64,000 nucleotides of DNA from CAVPMW01 sp963706515 (GCA_963706515.1 CAVPMW010000017.1:310001-374000), one strand, 5' to 3'; shown: positions 26,915 to 36,617, numbered from the stretch's first letter. Notes: generated by a model not told the origin, from the letters alone. Translations and numbers: made by a program.

Positions 26915-26987
26915 GCGGGCATAGTTCAGCTGGTAGAACACCTCCTTGCCAAGGAGAAGGTCACGGGTTCGAGTCCCGTTGCCCGCT
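26915..26987 (+). tRNA. tRNA-Gly (GCC)
   Basis: A 73-base cloverleaf with acceptor GCGGGCA/TGCCCGC, D-arm GTTCAGCTGGTAGAAC, anticodon arm CTCCTTGCCAAGGAG (anticodon GCC) and T-arm CGGGTTCGAGTCCCG. CCA is not encoded. Between it and tRNA-Cys lies a 5' fragment of the Cys gene at 27070. Confidence 0.93.
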
Positions 26988-27069
26988 CTGCTGATGAGCG
27001 ATCATGGATTGCGGATTGCTGGATGAACAGCGTATAATCCGCAATCTTCGTCTCAAGTGACCGGTATAT

Positions 27070-27086
27070 GGCGACGTGGCCAAGTG
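27070..27086 (+). repeat. 5' fragment of tRNA-Cys
   Basis: GGCGACGTGGCCAAGTG is identical to the first 17 bases of the tRNA-Cys gene 92 bases downstream, and both are preceded by TAT-rich flanks. The sequence then diverges. It seems to be a relic of a partial duplication. Confidence 0.7.
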
Positions 27087-27161
27087 TTGAGTCTGCGCAG
27101 CAGACCGGCACGGGTCTGAGGACCTTGGCAAAGCACGTTGCCGCGAAAACAGTTTATGTAT

Positions 27162-27232
27162 GGCGACGTGGCCAAGTGGTAAGGCAAGGGTCTGCAAAAC
27201 CCTGATCACGGGTTCAAATCCCGTCGTCGCCT
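27162..27232 (+). tRNA. tRNA-Cys (GCA)
   Basis: A 71-base cloverleaf with acceptor GGCGACG/CGTCGCC, D-arm GGCCAAGTGGTAAGGC, anticodon arm GGGTCTGCAAAACCC (anticodon GCA) and T-arm CGGGTTCAAATCCCG. It is the only full copy; partial copies flank it on both sides. Confidence 0.92.
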
Positions 27233-27452
27233 CTGGAAGAAGAAAGTTACTTGATCTGCAAGTAAGGCAAGGGCGGCGTAAAGAACACGCCTCGGCAAAA
27301 CCCCGGACACGGGTTCAAATCCCGTCGTCGCCTCTGGAAGAAGAAAGTTGCTTGATCTGCAAGTAAGGCAAGGGCGGCGTAAAGAACACGCCTCGGCAAA
27401 ACCCTGATCACGAGAAGTGCGTATTTTGCACTGCAAATCCCGTCGTCGCCTC
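27233..27452 (+). repeat. Tandem array of tRNA-Cys-derived fragments (period about 101)
   Basis: Two consecutive units start TCTGGAAGAAGAAAGTT (27232 and 27333). Each carries the tRNA-Cys D-arm end AAGGCAAGGG, then GGCGTAAAGAACACGCC, a 5-base-stem hairpin inserted in the anticodon arm, then GCAAAACCC and a 3' half. Unit 1 ends with an intact T-arm and acceptor (ACGGGTTCAAATCCCG, TCGTCGCC). Unit 2 has 20-odd foreign bases (AGAAGTGCGTATTTTGCACT) in place of the left T-arm strand before AAATCCCGTCGTCGCC. Neither unit has the 5' acceptor strand, so they cannot form a normal tRNA. Confidence 0.75.
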
Positions 27453-27459
27453 TTAGGGA

Positions 27460-27489
27460 AGCGAGCGAAACAGCTCGCTCTTTCTCTTT
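27460..27489 (+). terminator. Rho-independent terminator after the tRNA array
   Basis: AGCGAGC-GAAAC-A-GCTCGCT forms a 7-base stem and is followed by a T-rich tract (CTTTCTCTTT). It suits the end of the tRNA transcript and insulates the LacI promoter 60 bases on. Confidence 0.75.
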
Positions 27490-27549
27490 AAAAAGCTATT
27501 GAAGCTTCGTTTACCTTGAAGAACTACTCGTATATGCCAATTTTTTAAC

Positions 27550-27590
27550 TTGACTCCCTCCCGCAAATTGCTATAATGTAACCGGTTACA
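27550..27590 (+). promoter_or_regulatory. LacI-family gene promoter with operator overlapping the -10
   Basis: TTGACT (27550-27555), 16 bases, TATAAT (27572-27577). The perfect palindrome TGTAACCGGTTACA (27577-27590), with the central CG and TGTAA half-sites of LacI/GalR-family operators, begins at the last base of the -10 and covers the likely start of transcription. Repressor binding there would block its own gene and probably the whole sugar operon. Confidence 0.8.
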
Positions 27591-27603
27591 TTGAGACATA
27601 GGT

Positions 27604-28637
27604 ATGCCCCCACGAAAATTACCTAGCTCAGTTACTATTCGGGACGTTGCTCAGCTGGCCGGGGTTTCTGTCGCTACCGTCAGCCGTGTGATTAATCAAA
27701 CTGCGCAGGTCAGCCCCGATACGGACGCACGCGTCCAGGCTGCCATCCGTGAGCTCCAGTACGTGCCCCAGGCAGCTGCTCAAAACCTCTCTAACCGAAA
27801 GACCAATTCTATCGGCCTGCTGCTGCCTGAGATCACCTGGGATAATTTCTTTCCCCCGATGCTCAGAGGAATAGAAAATGCGTGCTTCGAGGCTGGGTTT
27901 GACCTGCTCATCCACTCCTCGCATCATGCCAGGCCCCGACCTCGGGCCGATCTGCACATTCCAGTCGGGGAACATAACACTGACGGATTGATCATTTTTA
28001 CCAATGCAATTACGGATGAAGATATTTCTCGCCTATATCAGAAAGGTTTTCCCCTGGTGCTTCTGCACCGCTCCCCCCTGGGCAGCTAGAAATCCCACAC
28101 GTTGTCTTCGAGAACAAAGCCGGCGCACGGAAGATCACCGACCATTTGATCGAGACGCATGGCTACCGGCGGATCGCTTTCCTGGCTGGCCCGCAAGATA
28201 ACGAAGATGCCGATTGGCGCGAGCTGGGTTACCGAGAATCCTTGATTGCGCATGGCCTCCCGGTAGATCCCGGCTTGGTTCGGCTGGGTAGTTTCGATGA
28301 AGAGATTGCCCGGCAAACCATAGAGCGCTGGTTGGAAGATGGTTTTGCTGCACAAGCCGTCTTCGCCGCCGATGATGACTCGGCGATCGGCGCCTTGCGC
28401 GCCCTGCAGGGCGCTGGCAAACGCATACCTCAGGATGTCGCTCTGGTCGGCTTCGACGATCCACCCACTTCCCGGTTGCTCAACCCGCCGTTGACTACCG
28501 TGCGTGCTCCTATTGAAGGAGCAGGATATCTGGCGGTGCGAACGCTGATTCAAATCATCCATTCACGGAGGACAGATTATAAAACTCTGCTCCCAACGGA
28601 GCTGGTGATCCGCTGCTCGTGCGGATGCCTGACCTGA
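27604..28637 (+). CDS. LacI-family transcriptional repressor (one frameshift)
   Basis: About 345 residues once a shift near 28075, within a run of six C, is corrected. The DNA-binding domain is textbook: 'TIRDVAQLAGVSVATVSRVI' (helix-turn-helix), then the hinge helix 'AAAQNLSNRKTNSIGLLLPE'. The periplasmic-binding-like core follows, with 'VVFENKAGARKITDHLIETH', 'AVFAADDDSAIGALRALQG' and 'VALVGFDDPPTSRLLNPPLT'. The effector should be a sugar or phosphosugar derived from the substrate of the ABC transporter, GH4 enzyme and kinase encoded downstream. The gene heads that operon and has its own palindromic operator at 27577-27590, so autoregulation is likely. The ATG at 27604 lacks a strong ribosome-binding site. 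Confidence 0.85.
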
Positions 28638-28678
28638 CAGCCAAAATATTTTGTGAGAAAAACAAGGAGAGATAAAAG

Positions 28679-30476
28679 ATGAAACCCCGCCCGTTATTTA
28701 CCCTCTTAACCTCGCTGATCCTGATGAGCCTGGTCCTAGCGGCCTGCAGCAGCGCCCCGAGCCCCACCACCGCCCCAGTTACTACTCCCTGGCGAGTCGC
28801 CAGCCGAAGTGCACTGCTGCCTCAACCCGCAGAACCCACCGCAGTCACATACCGAAGTCCCCACCGCTGCTCCTACCTCCCTGCGGAGGCAAAACCGGTA
28901 TTCATGACCGTCAACCTGGAACAAGTCTCGACCTGGCTGAGGAATTTCAACCCGTTCTCGCCAGATGTCCGCTACCCGGCCCAGGCCGGGATGTACGAGC
29001 CATTGCTGGTCTACAATAAAGCGACTGGCGAGCTCGTGCCCTGGCTGGCTACGGAATATACATGGAACGAAGACAACACTATCCTGACCTTTAAGATCCG
29101 CCAGGGCGTCAAATGGTCGGATGGGCAGCCTTTCAGCGCCAAAGACGTCATCTTTACCTTCGACCTGCTTGAAGAACAATCCTGCACTGGCGACTGTAGC
29201 GACCAATATTGACTGATTACGTGGACAGTTATCGATGCCCGGATGACTTTACGGTTGAAGTCAAGTTCAAGAAAGTCTATACACCTTCTCTGTACGACCT
29301 GAGCAACCAATATATCGTCCCGGAGCACATCTGGAAGGACATCAAGGACCCCGTAACCTTCACCAACGAGAACCCGGTCGGCACCGGTCCCTTCACCGAG
29401 GTGACCCGCTTCGAAGACCAGATCTACATCGTGGAGAAGAATCCCCACTACTGGCAGGCGGGCAAGCCGTATTTCCAGGGCTTGCGCTACCCGGCTTATC
29501 CCGGCAACGACCAGGCCAACCTGGCCTTGGTCAATGGCGACCTGGATTGGGCGGGCAACTTCGTCCCCGACATTGATAAGACTTACGTCTCCAAGGATCC
29601 AGAGAACTTCCATTACTACTTTCCTGGCGGCGACGAGATGATGCTGTACGTCAACCCGGCGCTCAAACCTTTCGATAATCCCGAAGTGCGCAAGGCGATC
29701 AGCATGGGGATCGACCGCAAGATGGTGGTCAGCGTCGCTGAGTTCGATTACATCTCCCCCTCCGATGCCACGGGCCTGTCGCGAGCAGTACAAGAACTGG
29801 AAAAACCCGCAGGCCGTCGAAGCAGGCACCTGGACCAACTACGACCCCAAGAACGCGAACGATATGCTCGACAGCCTGGGCTTGAAGAAAGGTTCCGACG
29901 GCATCCGCCGCGACCAGTCTGGCAACCCGATGAGCTACAAGCTGATCGCTGTCGCCGGCTGGACGGATTGGGTATCGGCCTGCCAGATCATCGCTCAAAA
30001 CATGAAAGACCTGGGGATCGAGGTCAGCTGTCGAAACTCCGGAATATAATGCCTGGATCGATGAGCTCGGCAAGGGCCAGCACCAATGGGCCATCGGCTG
30101 GTCTTCGGGCGGACCTACCCCTTACAACTTCTACCGCGGCCAGTTGAGCGAGCAGACCGTGCTACCCGTGGGCGAATCCGCGGACGAGAACTGGAATCGC
30201 TACGTTGACCCCGAAGCCGATAAACTTATGAACGAGTTCATTAAGACGTCTGATCCTGCACAGCAGAAGCAGATTATGGACCAGATCCAGACCCTGTTTG
30301 TTAACGATGTTCCGGCTTTGCCGCTATTCCCAGGCCCGGATTGGTACGAGTACAATACGACCCGCTTCACGGATTGGCCGACCAAAGATAATCCCTACGT
30401 GCCGGGGCCGCCCTGGAACACGCCGAACGGCTATATCAGCCCGCTGTTCATCCTAACCACGGTTAAGCCGAAATAA
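28679..30476 (+). pseudogene. ABC transporter substrate-binding lipoprotein, family 5 (several frameshifts)
   Basis: The reconstructed protein has about 590 residues. It starts with a lipoprotein signal ('LILMSLVLAACSSAPSP', lipobox LAAC). SBP_bac_5 motifs follow: 'PAQAGMYEPLLVYNKATGEL', 'LTFKIRQGVKWSDGQPFSAK' and 'DVIFTFDLL', then 'NPVGTGPFTEVTRFEDQIYI', 'YFQGLRYPAYPG' and 'NPEVRKAISMGIDRKMVV'. The end reads 'ALPLFPGPDWYEYNTTRF'. Frames change near 28800-28860, near 29170-29215 (including a stop), near 29770, near 30030 and near 30140. This is the binding protein of a dipeptide/oligosaccharide-type importer; with a GH4 enzyme and kinase nearby a disaccharide or aryl glucoside ligand is more likely than a peptide. 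AAGGAGA lies eight bases before the ATG. Confidence 0.75.
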
Positions 30477-30488
30477 GTTGAGATAATT

Positions 30489-30547
30489 CCCCGACCTGGT
30501 GGAGTGTGTAAGAGGGCGAGCCCGCCAAACACTCCACCAAATCGGGG
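30489..30547 (+). promoter_or_regulatory. Stable intercistronic stem-loop between binding-protein and permease genes
   Basis: CCCCGA and GGTGGAGTGT on the left pair with ACACTCCACC and TCGGGG on the right, giving a 16-pair stem with one three-base internal loop and a 21-base apical loop. No T-tract follows. Position and lack of T's suit a 3' mRNA stabiliser that keeps binding-protein expression above permease expression, or a weak attenuator. Confidence 0.6.
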
Positions 30548-30652
30548 ACCACTCTTCTTCAAGCTAAACGTACTGAGTAATCCTTGCCATTCCGCTCCTT
30601 CGTGGGACGGCTTTATTCGTATCAATGGGATAGTTGGTGCCGGAGAGTTTAC

Positions 30653-31630
30653 ATGAAATATTTGCTCAGACAGATCAGCCTTTACCTGCTTGCCTTGTGG
30701 GTAGCGATGACCCTCAACTTCATCCTGCCGCGCATGATGCCTGGAGATCCAGTGACCGCCCTGTTCGCTCGCATGCGCGGCAGACTTAATCCGGCAGAGA
30801 TCGAAGCCATCCGGGCTGCTTATGGTTTTACCAATGCCCCGCTGATTGAGCAGTATTTCCAATATATGTCTCACACACTGCGGGGCGATTTCGGCTTATC
30901 CATTTCTGCCTACCCAGTAAAGTCAGCACGGTAATTGGCACTGCCTTGGGGTGGACGATCCTGCTGGGCGTAACCACATTGTTGCTCGGCTTTGTAATCG
31001 GAACGATCCTGGGAGTGATTGTCGCCTGGCGGCGCGGGTGGCTTTTTAGATACACTTCTGCCTGGCGTCTTCAGCTTTATCGGCTCGTTCCCTTATTTCT
31101 TCCTGGCGATGCTGGCGGTCTATTTCCTGGGATATCCTGCTGAAATGGTTCCCGATGGCCCACTCATACTCCGACAGTGTATCACCCGGCTGGACCTGGG
31201 GTTTCATCGGAAGTGTCTCATTCCACTTGATCCTGCCGGCTTTCACGGTGATCCTGATCTCGATCGGCGGGTGGCTGATCGGGATGCGCAGCACGATGGT
31301 CGCTGTGCTCGCCGAGGATTACATCGTGATGGCGGAAGCCAAAGGGCTGCCTCAGTGGCAGGTGATGTACAACTATGCGATGCGGAATGCCATCTTGCCC
31401 AACTTTACGCAGTTTGGGATGTCATCGGCTTTATCCTGGGTGGACTGATTTTGACAGAGATTGTCTTTTCTTATCCGGGCTTGGGCTTTCAGCTGGTGCG
31501 CTCGGTAAGCACCCACGACTATCCGCTCATGCAGGCTTTGTTCCTGCTGATCACCGTGGCTGTCCTGGGCGCCAACCTGATCGTGGATCTGCTCTACGTG
31601 CGCTTGGATCCGAAAGTGCGGGTTAGCTGA
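30653..31630 (+). pseudogene. ABC transporter permease, DppB-like (several frameshifts)
   Basis: About 325 residues in at least four frame segments. The start 'MKYLLRQISLYLLALWVAMT' then 'FILPRMMPGDPV' is the DppB/OppB lead with its GDPV motif. 'GLSISAYPV' follows, then helices 'LGVTTLLLGFVIGTILGVIVAW', 'SFPYFFLAMLAVYFLG' and 'LPAFTVILISIGGWLIGMRS'. The EAA-like loop that docks the ATPase is 'DYIVMAEAKGLPQWQVMYNY'. The C-terminus is 'HDYPLMQALFLLITVAVLGANLI', typical of the family. Shifts lie near 30915, 31040, 31140-31160 and 31420. The membrane pore half made by this protein would pair with the DppC-like product of the next gene. Confidence 0.75.
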
Positions 31631-31633
31631 GCC

Positions 31634-32642
31634 ATGGAGAGGCCTAGCATGAACGTCAATGCACGTCATTGCCGCATCTCAGACGGCTGAGGGATTGGAA
31701 GAAGCCTGGCGTGAACGAAAATTTCTCCACGCAGTTCATGTTCCTGCGCAGGCTGTTATCCCAACCCAAGGCTGTCATCGGCATTGGGATCCTCGTCCAT
31801 CTTCATTCTGATGGCGATCTTTGCTCCACTGATCGCGCCCGGCGACCCGAACCGGTTCGATCGCCCGCCCGCACCAACCGCCGTCGTCCGTACACTGGCT
31901 GGGGACGACCGGTCAGGGGCAAGATGTCTTCCACCAGCTCGCCTGGGGTGCAAGGGTTTCGCTGTTCATCGGCTTCACGGTCGGTTTCTTGACCACATTG
32001 ATCGGGTTGGTGATGGGGATGACTGCCGCCTACCTGGGCGGCATCGCCGATGGCTTGATCAACATGTTTACCAACGTGTTCCTGATCATTCCCGGCAGTG
32101 CCTTTGCTGATCACACTCTCTTCCTATCTTACCCCCAGGTACCGATCACGATCATCTTCGTCTTGACGATAACCGGCTGGGCCTGGTCCGCGCGGGTGTT
32201 TCGTTCGCAAACACTCAGCCTGCGCGAAAAGGACTTCGTTTCGGCGGCCGAGGTGACCGGAGAACGGACTCCCTACATCATCTTTGCCGAAATATTGCCC
32301 AATATGACCTCCCTGGTCGTGTCCTCCTTCTTCGGCAATGTGATCTACGCCATCGTGGCAGACGCTGGGCTGGCTTTCTTGGGCTTTGAAAATGTGAACA
32401 CTGCTAGCTGGGGGTCGATGCTTTTCTGGGCGCAGAACAATTCGGCGCTGCTACAGAACGCCTGGTGGACTTTCGTTCCGCCAGGATTGTGCATCGCCCT
32501 GGTTGCTTTTGCTACCACGATGATGATCTACGCGATGGATGAAATCACCAACCCGCGGCTGCGAAGCGAAAAGGAAACTGCGAGTGTCCTCAAGAAGTAC
32601 CATATTACCGCGCAACGCGCGACGCCAGTGGTCAGAAAGTAA
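31634..32642 (+). pseudogene. ABC transporter permease, DppC-like (several frameshifts)
   Basis: The N-terminal third is broken: fragments 'AASQTAEGLEEAWRERKF', 'FMFLRRLLSQPKAVIGIGIL' and 'FILMAIFAPLIAPGDPNRFD' are in different frames but read in DppC order. From about 31940 a long frame gives 'FIGFTVGFLTTLIGLVMGMT', 'GLINMFTNVFLIIPGS', the EAA-like loop 'LREKDFVSAAEVTGERTPYI', 'EILPNMTSLVVSSFFGNVIY' and 'DAGLAFLGFENVNTASWGSM'. Total length would be about 335 residues. The start is uncertain: ATG 31634 or 31649 fits best, with GTG 31711 as an alternative. Near the stop the DppD-like gene begins at once, showing a continuous operon. Confidence 0.72.
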
Positions 32643-32668
32643 TTCACCCGACCAACCTGTGCTGCTGG

Positions 32669-33613
32669 ATGTCCGCCATCTTAAAGGTGGAGTATCTGAC
32701 GCCGCGCGGTCCTGTCCACGCCGTCGATGATGTTTCATTCACGATTAAGCCTGGCGAGGTGGTCGGCCTGGCAGGTGAATCTGGCAGCGGAAAATCCACC
32801 ATCGCTCACGCTATCCTGCGTATCCTGCATCCCCCTGCGTTGATCACAGGTGGGGAAATCCTTTTTGCTGACTGGGATGTGCTGGAGATGAATATCGACT
32901 TGCTGGAGCGATTTCCGCTGGAAGGCGGTATCGATTGTCTTCCAAAGCGCGATGAATGCTCTGAATCCGGTGATGCGCATCCGCGAGCAGCTCCTGGATG
33001 TGATGCAGCACCAGGATATCCCCGCTGAAGAGGCAGAACGAGCGCGCCGATCCATCTCTTCGATCTGGTAGGAATTGACCCGCAACGCCTGGATGCCTAT
33101 CCTCACCAGCTTTCAGGCGGCATGCGCCAGCGTGCGGTGATTGCCATTGCCCTGGCACTCGACCCGCCGCTGCTCATTATGGACGAACCCACCACTGCCC
33201 TGGATGTCGTGGTCCAGAAGGACATCCTGCAACAGATTGCCAGCCTGAGGGAGAAGCTGGGTTTTTCGATCCTTTTCATCACGCATGACTTATCGTTGTT
33301 GGTCGAGTTTTCCAACCACATCGCTATCATGTACGCTGGGGAGATTGTCGAAAAAGCTCCAGCGCGCGAGCTGTTTGAACGACCACTGCATCCCTACACC
33401 TTGGGACTGATGAACTCCTTTCCCTCGATCAGCGGCGAGAAGAAAAAACTGACCGGCATACCTGGGGCGCCGCCAGACCTGGTTACCCCTCCTCCGGGCT
33501 GCCGCTTCCACCCTCGCTGTCCTATGGCAATGCCTGTCTGCTCTGAGATCGCTCCGGCTATGAAGTCGATCTCAGCTAATCACACAGTGGCCTGCCACCT
33601 CTATGACGAGTAA
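32669..33613 (+). pseudogene. ABC transporter ATP-binding protein, DppD-like (several frameshifts)
   Basis: About 320 residues with Walker A 'GLAGESGSGKSTIAHAILRI' in the first segment, the Q-loop in 'VSIVFQSAMNALNPVMRIRE' in a second, and 'MRQRAVIAIALALDPPLLIM' with Walker B 'DEPTTALDVVVQ' and the H-loop 'ILFITHDLSLLVEFS' in a third. The C-terminal oligopeptide-transporter tail with 'PGCRFHPRCPMAMPVC' (Cys motif) is present. Shifts lie near 32690, 32930, 33050-33075 and 33110; the signature LSGG straddles one of them. The translation start may lie slightly upstream (GTG 32658). It energises the importer together with the DppF-like subunit. Confidence 0.75.
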
Positions 33614-33616
33614 CCG

Positions 33617-34666
33617 ATGAGCGAGTCGCATTTACCAGGGATTGATATAACTCCCGTAAACACGGATACACCCATCCTGGAGGCGCGCCACCTGACCAAG
33701 CATTTCCCTATTGGCAATTATGTTAAAATCCCAACATGTCCATGCAGTCGAAGACGTTTCTTTCACTGTGGAGAGCGGCCAGGTTGTTGCGCTCGTCGGG
33801 GAATCGGGAAGCGGTAAAAGCACAACGATCCGCATGATTGCCCGGCTTATCCCGGCTACCAGCGGCGAGATTTTCTTTCAAGGAAGGGATGTGCTTAAAA
33901 CGGAGCCGAAGCAGGCCTCTCTGGCATACCGCCGCCAGGTGCAGATGATCTTTCAGGACCCTTTTTCATCCCTGAATGCTGTACATTCGATCGAACATCA
34001 TATCGCCCGACCGCTCATCATCCATAAGATTGCTCAGAACCGCAAGCAACTGAAAGAGCTGGTTTATGAGCTGCTCTCAACAGTTGGCCTGGACCCCGCG
34101 CCGGAGATCGCCCGGCGTTACCCCCACCAGTTATCCGGCGGGCAGCGCCAGCGGGTTGCCATTGCGCGTGCTCTGGCAGTCAGTCCCAGGCTGATCCTGG
34201 CCGATGAGCCGATCTCGATGTTGGACGTTTCGATCCGGATGGGGATCCTCAACCTGATTGAACAGCTTAAGGAAGAGCGCGGCATTGCCTACCTGTACAT
34301 CACCCACGACCTGGCAAGTGCCCGCTACATTGGCAACAAGATCATGGTCATGTATGCCGGGCGGATGGTGGAAGGCGGCGATTGCGAAGAAATTATGGGC
34401 AAACCAGCCCATCCATACACGCAGCTGCTGCTCTCAGCAGTCCCGGATCCGCATGCTGGGCTGCGCACTCAAAAAGATATCGGACGCGCGCGGCGAGGTC
34501 CCGTCCTTGATCGATCCGCCGTCCGGGCTGCCTGTTCGCCGCGCGTTGCCCAAATGTCATGGATATCTGCCGCCAGGTAATGCCGGGGCCAATCTATATT
34601 CAGGACAATCACTGGGTGCGTTGCCACCTGTTTGGTGCGGGTAATAACGAAATCGTACCCCGTTAG
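33617..34666 (+). pseudogene. ABC transporter ATP-binding protein, DppF-like (frameshifted)
   Basis: The first segment (33617 on) gives 'PILEARHLTKHFPIGNY'. The frame then moves near 33725 to 'HVHAVEDVSFTVESGQVVAL', Walker A 'VGESGSGKSTTIRMIARL', Q-loop 'QVQMIFQDPFSSLNAVHSI', signature 'HQLSGGQRQRVAIARALAV', Walker B 'RLILADEPISMLD' and H-loop 'YLYITHDLASARYIG'. The C-terminal extension changes frame near 34470 and again near 34580, ending 'NHWVRCHLFGAGNNEIVPR' at 34664-34666. About 350 residues in all, family-typical. The conserved 'DEPISMLDVSIR' variant of Walker B is normal for DppF. Confidence 0.77.
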
Positions 34667-34736
34667 GTTTGGATTGGGTGATTCCGGACCCATCCTAAAG
34701 TGATCTTATAGACCTGAAAGCGGATTAGGAGGCCAG

Positions 34737-35752
34737 ATGAAAGTAGTCGTAATCGGGGGTGGCTCCACTTACACTCCTGAATTGGTCAATGGATTTCTAG
34801 CACGGGTAGCCAGCTTCCCACTCAGAGAGCTGTGTCTGATGGACGTCGACCAGTCTCGCCTGGAAATCGTTGGCGGCTTTGCTCGCCGGTTAGCTGCCGC
34901 TAAAGGCACGCCATTCGACATCCAGCTTGCGTTGGACCGGCGTGAGGCGCTCCGAGGAGCGGCTTATGTCATCACCCAATTCCGGGTGGGGGGGATGGCA
35001 GCCCGCCGGGCGGACGAATACCTGGGGCAGCGGCATGGCCTGATCGGGCAGGAGACGACAGGCGTCGGCGGATTGGCGAAAGCTCTGCGCACGATCCCGG
35101 TAGTCCTGGAGCTGGCGGCTCAGATGCAGGAGCTGGCCCCCACCGCTCTGCTGGTCAATTTTACCAACCCCGCTGGTTTGATCACTGAAGCGCTCCAGCG
35201 CTATGCGCCGGACGTTGCCTCAGTAGGTGTATGTAATGTGCCTATTACTGCAACGATGGGGTTCCTGGATATTCTTGCGCAACAACTTGGCACTCCACTT
35301 CCCGCGGAACGGGCCGAGCTGAGGACATTAGGGCTAAATCACCTGACCTGGCACCGAGGCCTGACGCTGGATGGTGAGGAGCTCTGGCCACGCCTTCTGG
35401 AAGGATACCTGGCTGAGTTGAAAGCTGACCCGCACCCCGAATGGGGCGTAGATCTGATCGAATCCTGGGAATGATCCCAAATTACTATCTGCAATATTAT
35501 TACTATACCGAACGGAAACTAGCGGAGCAAAGTCACTGGCCGCCATCCCGCGCCGAAGAAGTGATGAAGGTCGATAAAGACTTGCTGGAGCAATATGCCG
35601 ACCCCAATCTGCAGGTGCTCCCTCCAGACTTGACGAAGCGTGGCGGAATACTTCCTTGGCGCCGATGTTGGCAGCTCAAAGACCCACGTTTTGATTGCCG
35701 AAGGAAGCGGTCAAATCCTGGGGCGAGGGGAAAGCGGTGCAGGCAACCATGA
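34737..35752 (+). pseudogene. GH4-family 6-phospho-glycosidase, frameshifted and missing its C-terminal third
   Basis: 'MKVVVIGGGSTYTPELVNGF' is the NAD-binding start of family 4 glycosidases, followed by 'VITQFRVGGMAARRADE', 'GLIGQETTGVGGLAKALRTI' and 'NFTNPAGLITEALQRY'. 'VGVCNVPI' (Cys) and 'LGLNHLTWHRGLTLDGE' (His) supply the Mn ligands. After a shift near 35465 the frame continues 'MIPNYYLQYYYYTERKLAEQ', then 'DPNLQVLPPDLTKRGG' and stops resembling GH4 at about 35646. Normal enzymes run some 420-440 residues; only about 303 are here. The last matching codons overlap the GTG start of the kinase gene, so a deletion seems to have joined the two. AGGAGG precedes the ATG by four bases. Confidence 0.78.
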
Positions 35753-36617
35753 AGTGGTGGGATACTCAGGTCTGGTAGATACTCTCCACCTGGCTGCCTC
35801 CCAGGCTATCTCCTCAGCGGGCATAAAGATCGACCAGATTAGCGGAGCAGGCTTCGGGGTTTCTGGTTATGACTGGCCCTCGGAACGAGCACCTACTCTG
35901 GGAGCGATTGGTACTTTACGCCTGGAGGCCCCGCTGGAATTGGTTAACGACGCAATCCTGGGCTTGCTGGCAGGCTCGCCGCGCGGCTGGGGGATTGCCA
36001 TCGTCTCCGGCACAGGCTGTAATTGCCGGGGCTGGGACCGTGAACGGCGGCGGGAAGGGCGCGTAACCGGGAACGGCAGCTGGATGGGCGAGGGAGCTGG
36101 CGCCAGCGAGCTGGTAGGCAAAGCGCTGCAGGCCGTCGCGCATGAATGGACGCTGCGTGGTCCGCAGACACAATTGACCCCGGCTTTCCTGGATTACCTG
36201 GGTTGTCGTAATTTATACGAGATGTTGGAATCCCTTGCCACCGGGCAAAAATCCCTGGATGCTTCGGCTGCCCCGCTGATATTCCAGACGGCTGAGGCAG
36301 GAGACGAGGTTGCGATTGGTCTGATCCGCTGGGCTGGCAATGAGCTTGGAGAGCTGGCGATCAGTGTGATCCGCCAGCTCGGGTTCGCCGAGATTGATTT
36401 TGACGCAGTGCTGATCGGCAGCCTGTTCGATGGCGGAGAGCTGCTGATTGAGCCGCTGCGCCATACCATCCATGCCATTGCTCCAGGCGCCCGCTTGCGG
36501 CGCCTCACCGCTCCGCCAGTCACAGGTGCGGTGATATTGGCCATGGAGGCGGCAGGCATTACTCCATCTGCAGAAGTTCACCAGAGGTTAACTGGCGCAG
36601 GCGAACGTCCGGAATAA
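35640..36617 (+). CDS. BadF/BcrA-type sugar kinase (N-acetylglucosamine kinase-like)
   Basis: An intact 325-residue ASKHA-fold kinase, the only unbroken gene of the operon. 'EYFLGADVGSSKTHVLIAEG' is the phosphate-1 motif, 'ISGAGFGVSGYDWPSERAPT' and 'ELVNDAILGLLAGSPRGWG' carry the catalytic Asp region, and 'IAIVSGTGCNCRGWDRERRR' is the phosphate-2 motif with the family's GTG-(C/S)-x-(C/G). 'GNGSWMGEGAGASELVGKAL' follows. GlcNAc kinases of this family have the same layout; activity on another amino or plain sugar is possible. The start is a GTG with no clear ribosome-binding site, because the bases before it belong to the truncated GH4 gene. Confidence 0.82.
   Translation: MAEYFLGADVGSSKTHVLIAEGSGQILGRGESGAGNHEVVGYSGLVDTLHLAASQAISSAGIKIDQISGAGFGVSGYDWPSERAPTLGAIGTLRLEAPLELVNDAILGLLAGSPRGWGIAIVSGTGCNCRGWDRERRREGRVTGNGSWMGEGAGASELVGKALQAVAHEWTLRGPQTQLTPAFLDYLGCRNLYEMLESLATGQKSLDASAAPLIFQTAEAGDEVAIGLIRWAGNELGELAISVIRQLGFAEIDFDAVLIGSLFDGGELLIEPLRHTIHAIAPGARLRRLTAPPVTGAVILAMEAAGITPSAEVHQRLTGAGERPE

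Noticed and set aside
27233..27452. Considered as a CRISPR-like or ncRNA array
   Set aside because: Only two units, each dominated by tRNA-Cys sequence, no spacers and no cas genes; a tRNA-derived duplication explains it.
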